A stretch of DNA of 64,000 nucleotides. Source: Heyndrickxia camelliae (GTDB taxonomy: Bacteria; Bacillota; Bacilli; Bacillales; Bacillaceae_C). Below the pieces are notes generated by a model, which was given only the letters and a program-made list of their open reading frames with translations, ran no database searches and had not been told where the DNA came from. This document shows, one piece after another, positions 8,657-17,355 of the stretch (position 1 is its first letter; every line of letters begins with the position of its first letter). Both the position numbers and the translations under genes were made by a program. The DNA is taken from positions 594,895 to 658,894 of the forward strand of contig NZ_PIQO01000001.1 in NCBI RefSeq assembly GCF_002844575.1, written 5' to 3'.

Positions 8657-9820
8657 TTATAAAGAAGCACGATAAATGGAAAGTACATCCTCACGATTTA
8701 ATTTAGTGAAAGTACCAAATTCACCATTGGCCATTGCTCGATCTGCCATAACATCTAATTTGCTGTCGTCAATATCATAATCTGCTAATCGTGATGGCGC
8801 ACCAATACTGTTCCAGAAATCACGAAGCTTCTCAATTCCTTCAAGTCCAACCTCTTCATCTGTTTTTCCATCTGGATTTACATCAAATACACGAACAGCT
8901 AGTTGTTTGAAACGAGAAGGCTTAACATGTAAGTTATGCTTCATCCAGTTAGGGAATAATATGGCCAATCCTCCGCCGTGTGGAATATCATAAACGGCAG
9001 AAACAGCATGCTCTAGATTATGTGTTGCCCAATCTCCGCGATAGCCCATATTTAATATTCCGTTTAATGCCATTGTTCCACAATAAAGGATGGTAGCACG
9101 ATATTCATAATTTTCAAGATCATTTAACAGTTTAGGGGCCGTTTCCATAACTGTCTTTAATAATCCTTCACACATCCGATCTTGAAACTCTGTATTTTCT
9201 GTTAGATGGAAATAATGTTCGAATACATGTGACATCATATCCACGATGCCGTATACGGTTTGATTTCTTGGGACAGTATATGTATTTACAGGATCTAAAA
9301 TTGAAAACTTAGGGAATGTGAGCGGGCTTCCCCAACCATATTTTTCATTTGTTTCCCAATTTGTAATGACAGATCCTGAATTCATTTCCGAACCAGTAGC
9401 TGCAAGGGTAAGAACCGTTCCAAATGGAAGTGCATCCTTTGCGAAAGCCTTTTTAATAACTAGATCCCAAGCATCTCCATCATATTTGGATGCAGCTGCA
9501 ATCAGTTTTGTACAGTCAATAACACTGCCGCCACCAACAGCTAATAAAAATTCAACGCCTTCTTTTTTGCAAATGTCTACTCCCTTACGCACAGTGGAGA
9601 CACGAGGATTTGGTTCCACTCCAGAAAGTTCAAACACTTCTGCATTTATTTCATTTAATTGATTGATTACTTTATCATATAAACCGCTTTTTTTAATGCT
9701 TCCTCCGCCATAGACAAGTAATACCTTTTTTCCATACAGAGGAATTTCTGTTTTTAATTGTTCAAGCTGATCTTTACCAAAAATTAATTTTGTCGGATTT
9801 AAGAAAGTAAAGTTATCCAT
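8657..9820 (-). CDS. Iron-containing (NADH-dependent butanol-type) alcohol dehydrogenase, YugJ/YugK-like
   Basis: A group III, metal-dependent alcohol dehydrogenase probably interconverting aldehydes and alcohols with NAD(P)H in the cytoplasm. The 387-aa product has the nucleotide-binding GGGS motif (96-99, in [14 protein letters not shown]) and the four expected metal ligands Asp194, His198, His267 and His281 (in [22 protein letters not shown] and IPHGGGLAI). AAGGAGG lies upstream of the ATG. It is the only minus-strand gene of the window and lies where B. subtilis rnhB is followed by ylqG. Substrate is unknown; YugJ-like is the closest family I can recall. Confidence 0.93.
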   Translation of the reverse strand: MDNFTFLNPTKLIFGKDQLEQLKTEIPLYGKKVLLVYGGGSIKKSGLYDKVINQLNEINAEVFELSGVEPNPRVSTVRKGVDICKKEGVEFLLAVGGGSVIDCTKLIAAASKYDGDAWDLVIKKAFAKDALPFGTVLTLAATGSEMNSGSVITNWETNEKYGWGSPLTFPKFSILDPVNTYTVPRNQTVYGIVDMMSHVFEHYFHLTENTEFQDRMCEGLLKTVMETAPKLLNDLENYEYRATILYCGTMALNGILNMGYRGDWATHNLEHAVSAVYDIPHGGGLAILFPNWMKHNLHVKPSRFKQLAVRVFDVNPDGKTDEEVGLEGIEKLRDFWNSIGAPSRLADYDIDDSKLDVMADRAMANGEFGTFTKLNREDVLSIYRASL

Positions 9821-9844
9821 TTTTTTCAGCCTCCTTCAGTATGT

Positions 9845-9873
9845 ATTATGATAGATAAAAAATGAAAAAGCAA
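9845..9873 (-). promoter_or_regulatory. Probable sigma-A promoter of the alcohol dehydrogenase
   Basis: On the minus strand TTGCTT (9868-9873) and CATAAT (9845-9850) are 17 bp apart, just upstream of the gene's ribosome site. Confidence 0.42.
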
Positions 9874-10067
9874 AAAAATTGCCCTGCTTCTCTTATGTGT
9901 AAAATAACTTTAGTTAAACCACTTCTATAACTATTTTATACTATTCCTTAATACATATAGTGGTCCTTCGTACCGATGTTTATGTAAGTTTTTATATAAT
10001 TCAACCATACTCCCTAATAAAACAGAATATGAATAAGACATAAAGGTTTGATAAAGGAGTGAGATTC

Positions 10068-11954
10068 ATGGCATTAAAAAAACAAGTTTTGGAAGAAATG
10101 AATCGGTTGATTGAAAAACTCAGGACAGATCAATTGCCAGATGGATCATGGGACTATCCTTTTGAAACAGGTATTAAAACAGATGCCTATATGATAATTC
10201 TTTTAAGAATGTTAGAACTGGAGGAAGAAGACTTAATTAGAGGGCTTGTTAAACGTATTTTAAGCAAACAGGCGCAGGATGGTTCATGGAAGCTTTTTCA
10301 CGATGAAAAGACGGGAAACTTAACTACTACTATTGAAGCTATATATGCTTTAAGATATTCGGGATATGTATCAAATGAGGAAAGCCAGATGATGGCAGCG
10401 AAGGGGTTTATATTGAAGCATGGGGGATTGGAAAAATCACAAATGTTCACGCAAATATTATTAGCAATTGGTGGACAAATGGATTGGCCAAGTTCATTTC
10501 CTATTCCTGTTGAGGCAGTGCTCCTTCCAAATCAATTCCCCATTAACTTTTATGACATTTCCGTATTTGGTAGAGCAAATATTGCACCGATTTTAATTCT
10601 GAGTGATACAAGGTATACAAAGATAACAAATCGGAGTCCAGATCTATCAGATCTTTTTACAGATAGAGAAGCAGGTTCCTTTACTTTACGACAAACGAGA
10701 GATTTACGTTCCTTACTGGATTATATAAAAAAAGGGATTGATAGTCTAGTAGGTATACAGGAAGATATACATGAAAAGGCAATAAATAAATTAGAAATGT
10801 ATATGTTGAACAGAATAGAAGCGGATGGAACCTTTTATAGTTATTTTAGTGCTACTTTCTTAATGATATTTGCCCTTATGGCAAGAGGTAAGACGAAAGA
10901 GGATAAAATAATCGTTAATGCAGTGAATGGTTTAAAATCGATGATTTGTGAAATTGATAATCTTCCGCACTGCCAATATACAACGGCAAATGTATGGAAT
11001 ACGACATTAATCAGCTATGCATTGCAAGAAGCTGGGGTTTCCAAAAACGCCAATACGATACAGAAAGCAAATCAATACCTCTTATCTCGACAACATTATA
11101 AATACGGTGACTGGGTTATTCATAATAAGCATGCAAAACCAGGAGGTTGGGGTTTTTCAAACATTAATACACTAAATCCTGATGTAGATGATACCACAGC
11201 TGCTTTAAGGGCTATTCGAAGACAATCCATTCAAAATCATCACTTTCGACCTATATGGGATCGTGGAGTGGAGTGGGTTTTGTCCATGCAAAATGATGAT
11301 GGTGGCTGGCCGGCCTTTGAGCGAAATATTGATAACCCTCTCTTAACGATTTTGCCTGGAGGTGAAGATTTATTATTAGATGAGTCAAGTGCAGATTTAA
11401 CTGGAAGAACGATAGAGTTTTTTGGAAAACATACAAATTTAAATAAGCGATACCCTCCTATCAAAAAAGGGATAAAATGGCTGTGGAAACATCAGGAAGA
11501 AGATGGATCATGGAATAGCAGATGGGGAATTTGCTATATATATGGAACCTGGGCGGCACTCACAGGAATGCGCGCGGCAGGGGTAGAGGCAGAACATCCT
11601 TCAATCCATAAGGCAATCAGTTGGTTGAACAAAATACAAAATGATGATGGTGGCTGGGGAGAATCTTGCAACAGTGATATCGAAGAAGAATATGTTCCTT
11701 TGGGTTTTAGTACTATAACACATACGGCATGGGCGGTAGATGCGCTAATTGCCGTGTCGGATAAAATTACCCCACAAATTCAAAAAGGAATTAACTTTCT
11801 ATGCCATAATGCCGATATAAATAATTGGAGAACTACTTATCCTATGGGGCAGGGAGCAGCTGGCTTATTCTATATTCATTATCATAGCTACAATTATATT
11901 TGGCCATTACTAACCTATTCGCATTTTATTCATAAATTTTATAAAGAATACTAG
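10068..11954 (+). CDS. sqhC: Squalene-hopene / sporulenol-type triterpene cyclase
   Basis: A class II terpene cyclase that protonates a linear C30-C35 polyprene and folds it to a polycyclic product at the membrane. The 628-aa length fits the family. The catalytic DxDD acid motif is DVDD at residues 372-375 (followed by TT). Several QW repeats are seen: QLPDGSW (~22-28), QAQDGSW (~68-74), QNDDGGWPAFE (~408-418), QEEDGSW (~476), QNDDGGWGES (~524). The ATG at 10068 has AAAGGAGTGAG just upstream. In B. subtilis the homologue SqhC makes sporulenol in spores; whether this one uses squalene or tetraprenyl-beta-curcumene cannot be told from sequence. Confidence 0.93.
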   Translation: MALKKQVLEEMNRLIEKLRTDQLPDGSWDYPFETGIKTDAYMIILLRMLELEEEDLIRGLVKRILSKQAQDGSWKLFHDEKTGNLTTTIEAIYALRYSGYVSNEESQMMAAKGFILKHGGLEKSQMFTQILLAIGGQMDWPSSFPIPVEAVLLPNQFPINFYDISVFGRANIAPILILSDTRYTKITNRSPDLSDLFTDREAGSFTLRQTRDLRSLLDYIKKGIDSLVGIQEDIHEKAINKLEMYMLNRIEADGTFYSYFSATFLMIFALMARGKTKEDKIIVNAVNGLKSMICEIDNLPHCQYTTANVWNTTLISYALQEAGVSKNANTIQKANQYLLSRQHYKYGDWVIHNKHAKPGGWGFSNINTLNPDVDDTTAALRAIRRQSIQNHHFRPIWDRGVEWVLSMQNDDGGWPAFERNIDNPLLTILPGGEDLLLDESSADLTGRTIEFFGKHTNLNKRYPPIKKGIKWLWKHQEEDGSWNSRWGICYIYGTWAALTGMRAAGVEAEHPSIHKAISWLNKIQNDDGGWGESCNSDIEEEYVPLGFSTITHTAWAVDALIAVSDKITPQIQKGINFLCHNADINNWRTTYPMGQGAAGLFYIHYHSYNYIWPLLTYSHFIHKFYKEY

Positions 11955-11971
11955 TTGAAAGGAATAATATT

Positions 11972-13564
11972 ATGTTGTCTTCGATAATAAAAGGATTTCA
12001 ACCATTAAATATAAAAAGTCAAGATAACACCTTTTCCTTTCAAAAGGGAAAGATTTTCTTTGGACAGGTGAAAAATATATATCCAAATAATTTTGCCCTC
12101 TTGCAAATTGGAAATCAAAGTCTTATTGCAAAACTTGAAGTACCATTGACAAATGGAGAATCATATTGGTTTCAGGTGGATTCGGATGACGGAGCGATTC
12201 AGCTAAAACTTCTATCAAATAAACAAAGCAATAACAATATGACTACTATTTTAAAGCAGCTTTCTTTGCCTGCAACGAAAACAAATCTGGAAATAGCATA
12301 TTTTCTATCAAAAGAGCAAATTCCTTTTACAAAGGAATCCATCAGCAAAATAAGTGGATGGCTATCACAATCAACAGATATAAAACAAGATATAAAGATT
12401 GTCAAGCAAATGCTGGAAAATGATTTGCCCTTAAATGAATCCATATTCAAATCACTTTTGGCGGGGGAACGTAAGGAACCTATTCACTATCAACTACAAA
12501 ATCTCCAGCAGTTGCTTTCAAAGGAAGCTCAGACACCAACTGTTAAGGAAATACAAGCTGTTATCAACTCTATTACAAACATTCAAAATAAACAAATCGT
12601 TGCCAATTTAATTCAAGACTTAAAAAATGGAGCAGTTTCTGATAATAAGAATTGGCAAAAGATATCCAGTTCTATATTACAAAAACTAGGAAAGGAGATA
12701 GAGTCTCCTTTCCTTGATTCAAAACCAACATTCCAATCTAATACAATACATAATCAACTGGAAGGGTTAAGAGAACTAGCGGATATTCATAACCCATCCA
12801 ACACACAAAAACTAGTGGATCGTTTGTTAAATGTTATTAATCAAATAAATTCAAAGGAACTAACAAATGAACTACCTTCTTTTACCCAACAGGAAAAGGA
12901 TTTTTTAAAGGGAATTGTAACCAATATGAAACAATCGGTTAACGGGAAAGAATTTTTGCATCAATTTAAGGAAGCAACAAAATCATTAGGATTATTTTAT
13001 GAATATCAGGTTTCTGTTCATGCGGAAAATAATCAAGTGAAGGATCTATTAAAACCGTTGTTAGTTAAATTTTTGCAAGAATCTGATCATGTTCTTGAGG
13101 TAAGGGATACAGTGGAAGGTATGGTCAATAAAATGAATGGACAGCAAATCCAGATGTATGATAATGGCCCTCTTCAGCATTTATTTTATGAGATTCCTAT
13201 TCAATTATTTGGATATCAAACAAATTTAACTATGCAATGGTCAGGAAAGAAAAAGGAAGATGGGAAAATTGACCCGAACTATTGTCATATTCTTTTTTAT
13301 TTACATTTAGAACATCTTCAAGAAACCATTGTAGAAATGAAGGTACAGAATCGTGTAATCAATGTGAATGTCTATAATGAATTGCCGGAAATAAAGGAAG
13401 TAGCTTTGAAGATAGTTCCTGTTTTAAAAAAGAACCTAGAGGAACTTCATTATCAATTATCCGCTGTTCATTTCATGGGAAAGTCATCATTATTGGAAGT
13501 GAATAAAAAAGAGAACAATAATTCTGTATCTCAGATTTATACGGGAGTGGATATACGTGTATAA
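11972..13564 (+). CDS. ylqG: YlqG, FliK-like protein
   Basis: The product is a 530-aa soluble protein, Gln/Asn-rich in the middle, with no signal peptide or membrane segment. Position (before ylqH and sucC) and length match B. subtilis YlqG. The C-terminal ~150 residues (LHLEHLQETIVEMKVQNRV onward, with a later VLKKNLEELHYQL) follow the pattern of the FliK C-terminal domain encoded at 31168-32487: a beta stretch ending in short charged turns, then a long helix. A role in flagellar export control is inference. ATG 11972 follows GAAAGGA; it begins 17 bases after sqhC, so the two may be co-transcribed. Confidence 0.82.
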   Translation: MLSSIIKGFQPLNIKSQDNTFSFQKGKIFFGQVKNIYPNNFALLQIGNQSLIAKLEVPLTNGESYWFQVDSDDGAIQLKLLSNKQSNNNMTTILKQLSLPATKTNLEIAYFLSKEQIPFTKESISKISGWLSQSTDIKQDIKIVKQMLENDLPLNESIFKSLLAGERKEPIHYQLQNLQQLLSKEAQTPTVKEIQAVINSITNIQNKQIVANLIQDLKNGAVSDNKNWQKISSSILQKLGKEIESPFLDSKPTFQSNTIHNQLEGLRELADIHNPSNTQKLVDRLLNVINQINSKELTNELPSFTQQEKDFLKGIVTNMKQSVNGKEFLHQFKEATKSLGLFYEYQVSVHAENNQVKDLLKPLLVKFLQESDHVLEVRDTVEGMVNKMNGQQIQMYDNGPLQHLFYEIPIQLFGYQTNLTMQWSGKKKEDGKIDPNYCHILFYLHLEHLQETIVEMKVQNRVINVNVYNELPEIKEVALKIVPVLKKNLEELHYQLSAVHFMGKSSLLEVNKKENNNSVSQIYTGVDIRV

Positions 13565-13850
13565 AAAAAAACGAAATCCTCCAGAACTAAGAGAAGCAAT
13601 AGCTTTAAGCTATCATTCTGAAAAATATTCTGCTCCAATAGTGAAGGCAAAAGGAAAAGGATATGTAGCTGAAAATATTATTGAAAAAGCCAAGGAAAAC
13701 AACATACCTATACAGGAGGATCAAAGCTTAGTACAATTGCTTGGAAACCTGGATATCAATGAAACAATTCCCGAAGAGCTTTATGAAGCTGTTGCAGAAG
13801 TATTTGCATTTATTTATAGGGTTGATCAACAAACAGGTAAAGGACATTAG
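13557..13850 (+). CDS. ylqH: YlqH, free-standing FlhB C-terminal domain homologue
   Basis: The product is 97 aa and resembles the cytoplasmic C-terminal part of the export switch protein FlhB: SAPIVKAKGKGYVAENI here parallels DAPFVIAKGVDYVAQKI in FlhB (39956-41038), and ETIPEELYEAVAEVFAFIYR parallels DTIPEEFFKAVAEILAYVYR. It has no membrane segments and lacks the NPTH self-cleavage site, having only the part after it. The GTG start overlaps ylqG by 8 bases with GGGAGTGG upstream. Such FlhX-like proteins can substitute for the FlhB C-terminal fragment in some bacteria. Confidence 0.88.
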   Translation: MYKKKRNPPELREAIALSYHSEKYSAPIVKAKGKGYVAENIIEKAKENNIPIQEDQSLVQLLGNLDINETIPEELYEAVAEVFAFIYRVDQQTGKGH

Positions 13851-13851
13851 G

Positions 13852-13873
13852 CATCTAATATATAGATGTTTTT
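13852..13873 (+). terminator. Probable terminator after ylqH
   Basis: A 6-bp stem CATCTA/TAGATG (13852-13857 with 13863-13868) is followed by TTTTT. The stem is short and AT-rich, so efficiency is doubtful. Confidence 0.45.
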
Positions 13874-13966
13874 AATGTCTTTTTTAGTTTAATAGATTAA
13901 AGGAATAGCTCTATAATTCCGATAGTTTAAAATAAATTGTAAAATTATATAATTTCTTCATAAAGC

Positions 13967-13995
13967 TAGACATATTTTCTACCTTTATATACAAT
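13967..13995 (+). promoter_or_regulatory. Sigma-A promoter for sucCD
   Basis: TAGACA (13967-13972) and TACAAT (13990-13995) are exactly 17 bp apart, 47 bases before the sucC start. Confidence 0.55.
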
Positions 13996-14041
13996 GAAAA
14001 CGCAGTTAAATTTTTGTCATTGTTTGATAGGAGGATGGAAA

Positions 14042-15202
14042 ATGAATATCCATGAGTATCAAGGTAAAGAAATCCTCAGAAAATACGGGGTAGCGGTACC
14101 AAATGGAAAGGTTGCTTTTACCGTTGATGAAGCAGTGGAAGCTGCGAAACAACTTGGTACACAAGTATGTGTAGTAAAAGCACAAATTCATGCCGGAGGT
14201 CGTGGTAAGGCTGGCGGTGTTAAGGTTGCTAAGAACTTAGATGAAGTTCGTACATATGCAAACGAAATCTTAGGAAAAACTTTAGTTACACACCAAACTG
14301 GACCAGAAGGAAAAGAAGTAAAACGTCTTCTAATTGAAGAAGGTTGCGACATTAAAAAAGAATATTATGTAGGACTAGTATTAGATCGTGCAACTTCTCG
14401 TGTTACTTTGATGGCATCAGAAGAAGGCGGTACTGAAATTGAAGAAGTTGCGGCAAAGACGCCAGAAAAAATCTTCAAAGAAACGATTGACCCAGTTGTT
14501 GGGTTAACAGCATTCCAAGCTCGCCGCATTGCATTTAATATTAATATTCCTGCTGAGTTAGTAAACAAAGCTGTTAAATTCATGATGGGCTTATATACAG
14601 CGTTCATCGAAAAAGATTGCTCTATCGCTGAAATTAACCCACTTGTTGTAACAGGTGATGGAAATGTAATGGCACTTGATGCGAAATTAAACTTTGATTC
14701 TAATGCATTATACCGTCAAAAAGATGTCTTAGAATATCGTGATCTGGAAGAAGAAGATCCAAAAGAAATCGAAGCATCTAAATATGACTTAAGTTATATC
14801 GCACTAGATGGAAAAATTGGATGTATGGTTAACGGTGCCGGACTTGCAATGGCTACTATGGATATCATCAAGCATTACGGTGGAGATCCTGCCAACTTCC
14901 TTGATGTTGGTGGCGGTGCTACAGCGGAGAAAGTTACGGAAGCATTCAAAATCATCCTTTCTGACAAAAATGTTAAGGGTATCTTCGTAAATATCTTTGG
15001 CGGAATTATGAAGTGTGACATTATTGCAGAAGGTGTCGTGGAAGCTACTAAACAAGTTGGACTTGAATTGCCATTAGTAGTTCGTTTAGAAGGAACGAAT
15101 GTTGAATTAGGTAAGAAAATCCTTAATGAATCTGGATTAAACATCGTTGCTGCTGAATCAATGGCAGACGGCGCACAAAAAATCGTTGAACTAGTAGGCT
15201 AA
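14042..15202 (+). CDS. sucC: Succinyl-CoA synthetase (ADP-forming) beta subunit
   Basis: SucC with SucD converts succinyl-CoA to succinate with substrate-level phosphorylation in the TCA cycle. The 386-aa product starts [17 protein letters not shown] (ATP-grasp subunit) and has [24 protein letters not shown] and the C-terminal [26 protein letters not shown] and [17 protein letters not shown] at 14030-14035 supports the ATG; a longer frame upstream has no ribosome site. sucD follows after 18 bases. Confidence 0.98.
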   Translation: MNIHEYQGKEILRKYGVAVPNGKVAFTVDEAVEAAKQLGTQVCVVKAQIHAGGRGKAGGVKVAKNLDEVRTYANEILGKTLVTHQTGPEGKEVKRLLIEEGCDIKKEYYVGLVLDRATSRVTLMASEEGGTEIEEVAAKTPEKIFKETIDPVVGLTAFQARRIAFNINIPAELVNKAVKFMMGLYTAFIEKDCSIAEINPLVVTGDGNVMALDAKLNFDSNALYRQKDVLEYRDLEEEDPKEIEASKYDLSYIALDGKIGCMVNGAGLAMATMDIIKHYGGDPANFLDVGGGATAEKVTEAFKIILSDKNVKGIFVNIFGGIMKCDIIAEGVVEATKQVGLELPLVVRLEGTNVELGKKILNESGLNIVAAESMADGAQKIVELVG

Positions 15203-15220
15203 GAAAGGCAGGGGAATAAA

Positions 15221-16123
15221 ATGAGCGTTTTTGTTAATAAAGACACAAAGGTAATCGTCCAAGGTATTACTGGTAAAACAGCTCTTTTCCATACAAAACA
15301 AATGTTAGAATACGGAACAAAAATTGTAGGTGGTACTTCTCCTGGTAAAGGCGGTACTGAAGTGGAAGGCGTTCCTGTATTCAATACGGTAGAAGAAGCT
15401 GTACATGCAACTGGTGCTAACGCTTCTGTTATCTATGTACCAGCTCCATTTGCTGCAGATGCTATTTTAGAAGCAGTTGATGCTGAATTAGATCTAGTTA
15501 TTTGTATCACTGAGCATATTCCAGTACTAGATATGGTTAAAGTGAAACGTTATATGGAAGGCAAGAAAACTCGCCTAGTTGGTCCGAACTGTCCAGGAGT
15601 TATCACTCCAGGCGAATGTAAAATCGGTATCATGCCTGGTTACATTCATACAAAAGGTCATGTAGGTGTTGTATCTCGTTCTGGTACATTAACTTATGAA
15701 GCTGTTCATCAGCTCTCACAAGCAGGTATTGGTCAAACAACTGCTGTTGGTATCGGTGGAGACCCTGTTAACGGAACAGATTTTATTGATGTTCTCAAAG
15801 CATTTAATGAAGATCCAGAAACAGAAGCTGTTATTATGATTGGTGAAATCGGTGGAACAGCAGAAGAAGAGGCAGCACGCTGGGTTAAAGCTAATATGAC
15901 AAAACCAGTTGTTGGTTTCATCGGCGGTGTAACAGCACCTCCAGGAAAACGTATGGGTCATGCGGGTGCCATTATTTCTGGCGGTAAAGGTACTGCGGCA
16001 GAAAAAATCCGTGTAATGAATGAATGTGGAATTAAAGTCGCAGAAACACCATCTGTAATGGGTGAAACATTAATTAGTGTCTTAAAAGAAAAAGGTCTTT
16101 ACGAAAAGTGTAAAACTCACTAA
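15221..16123 (+). CDS. sucD: Succinyl-CoA synthetase alpha subunit
   Basis: SucD is the CoA-binding and phosphohistidine-carrying subunit. The 300-aa product has a Rossmann CoA-binding region ([19 protein letters not shown]), [19 protein letters not shown] and the catalytic His247 in [14 protein letters not shown]. It is preceded by AGGCAGGGG. A terminator follows, so sucCD is a two-gene operon. Confidence 0.98.
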   Translation: MSVFVNKDTKVIVQGITGKTALFHTKQMLEYGTKIVGGTSPGKGGTEVEGVPVFNTVEEAVHATGANASVIYVPAPFAADAILEAVDAELDLVICITEHIPVLDMVKVKRYMEGKKTRLVGPNCPGVITPGECKIGIMPGYIHTKGHVGVVSRSGTLTYEAVHQLSQAGIGQTTAVGIGGDPVNGTDFIDVLKAFNEDPETEAVIMIGEIGGTAEEEAARWVKANMTKPVVGFIGGVTAPPGKRMGHAGAIISGGKGTAAEKIRVMNECGIKVAETPSVMGETLISVLKEKGLYEKCKTH

Positions 16124-16144
16124 TTAATATAAAAATATAAAGGC

Positions 16145-16173
16145 ATAGTCCCTCTGATGAAGAGGGGCTATTT
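16145..16173 (+). terminator. Terminator after sucCD
   Basis: An 11-bp stem (16145-16155 with 16161-16171, ATAGTCCCTCT/AGAGGGGCTAT, one G-T pair) has a 5-base loop and a short T tail. Confidence 0.72.
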
Positions 16174-16221
16174 ACCATATATTCAAAGGAAGAAGTGAAA
16201 AACTAGATTTAGGAGGACTTT

Positions 16222-17094
16222 ATGGAAGAATTTAAAAAAAGACTTATTCATCTTCATCATTGCCAAGGCATTACATCTAGTGTCATCCTTAAGATGCTAA
16301 AAAAAGACCCCGATTTACATTCTTTATATACTTTATCCCTCACTGCATTAAAGTCCATCACTTTAGGAAAAATGAATCAAATAGAAAGAATCTACTATGA
16401 CCTGCATCATTTATCCATCGATGCATTACTTTTAAACTATCAAAGACACAACATTCAATGCCATACGATTTTCGACGATACCTATCCTAATCTATTAAAA
16501 CAGACATATAACCCTCCTTTAGTACTTTATTCCATTGGAGATTCACGCCTATTACAATTCCCTTCGATTGCAATTGTAGGATCCAGAAAAGCTAATTTTG
16601 ATGCAATGAAAGCAATTAGAAAGATAATGCCTGCTTTAATCAAAAAGGAATTTGTGATTATTAGCGGACTAGCAAAGGGGGTAGATACAATGGCACATAA
16701 AACTTCCATACAATGTAAGGGTAAAACGATTGGAGTATTAGGAAGTGGATTTTTTCATATTTATCCGCAGGAAAACATTGGATTAGTAGAGAATATGAAG
16801 AAAGAGCATTTAATTATATCGGAATACCCTCCGCATACCAAGCCGCAAAAGTGGAATTTTCCGATGCGAAATCGTATCATTAGTGGACTCTCAAAAGGAA
16901 CAGTAGTGATTCAAGCAGAACAAAGGAGCGGTTCTCTTATCACCGCCGATTATGCACTTCAAGAGGGCAGGGAAGTATTTGCTGTACCTGGAAATATTGA
17001 TGAATCTCTTTCACAAGGTACTAATAAACTGATACAACAAGGTGCTAAACTGGTTCAGTCAGGGGAAGATATCTTGGAAGAGTTCGCCTATTAA
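16222..17094 (+). CDS. dprA: DNA processing protein DprA (Smf)
   Basis: DprA loads RecA on incoming single-stranded DNA during transformation. The 290-aa product has the Rossmann-like DprA core: IVGSRKANFDA, VIISGLAKGVDTMAHKT, IGVLGSGFFHIYPQEN, ISEYPPHTKPQKWNFPMRNR and GSLITADYALQEGREVFAVPG. The N-terminal ~90 residues are a SAM-like helical part. Strong ribosome site TAGGAGG precedes the ATG. It is flanked by the sucCD terminator and the topA promoter; no promoter of its own was recognised. Confidence 0.96.
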   Translation: MEEFKKRLIHLHHCQGITSSVILKMLKKDPDLHSLYTLSLTALKSITLGKMNQIERIYYDLHHLSIDALLLNYQRHNIQCHTIFDDTYPNLLKQTYNPPLVLYSIGDSRLLQFPSIAIVGSRKANFDAMKAIRKIMPALIKKEFVIISGLAKGVDTMAHKTSIQCKGKTIGVLGSGFFHIYPQENIGLVENMKKEHLIISEYPPHTKPQKWNFPMRNRIISGLSKGTVVIQAEQRSGSLITADYALQEGREVFAVPGNIDESLSQGTNKLIQQGAKLVQSGEDILEEFAY

Positions 17095-17239
17095 CTGTAT
17101 CTGCAGAGCACTAGTTTTTTTAAAAAGTTAAGGAAGTTAATTTTTTCATTATATCATCGTGGTAAATTGGAAATGATTAAATTTCAAGAGGAATGAGTGA
17201 GATAGGAGTCTAATATATATTGTTTTTTAAAAGGAATAA

Positions 17240-17268
17240 TTGACAAATATGAAAATCAGGTCTATTAT
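17240..17268 (+). promoter_or_regulatory. Sigma-A promoter for topA
   Basis: Perfect TTGACA (17240-17245) and TATTAT (17263-17268) with 17-bp spacing, about 90 bases before topA. The rest of the 17095-17355 gap shows nothing else I can name. Confidence 0.75.
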
Positions 17269-17355
17269 GTACACTTGATTTCAGTATGTGTAAAAATTAA
17301 CAGATGTAATAATCATCTTAAGAAATTTATATAACACCTCTGGGGAGGATTTTTG

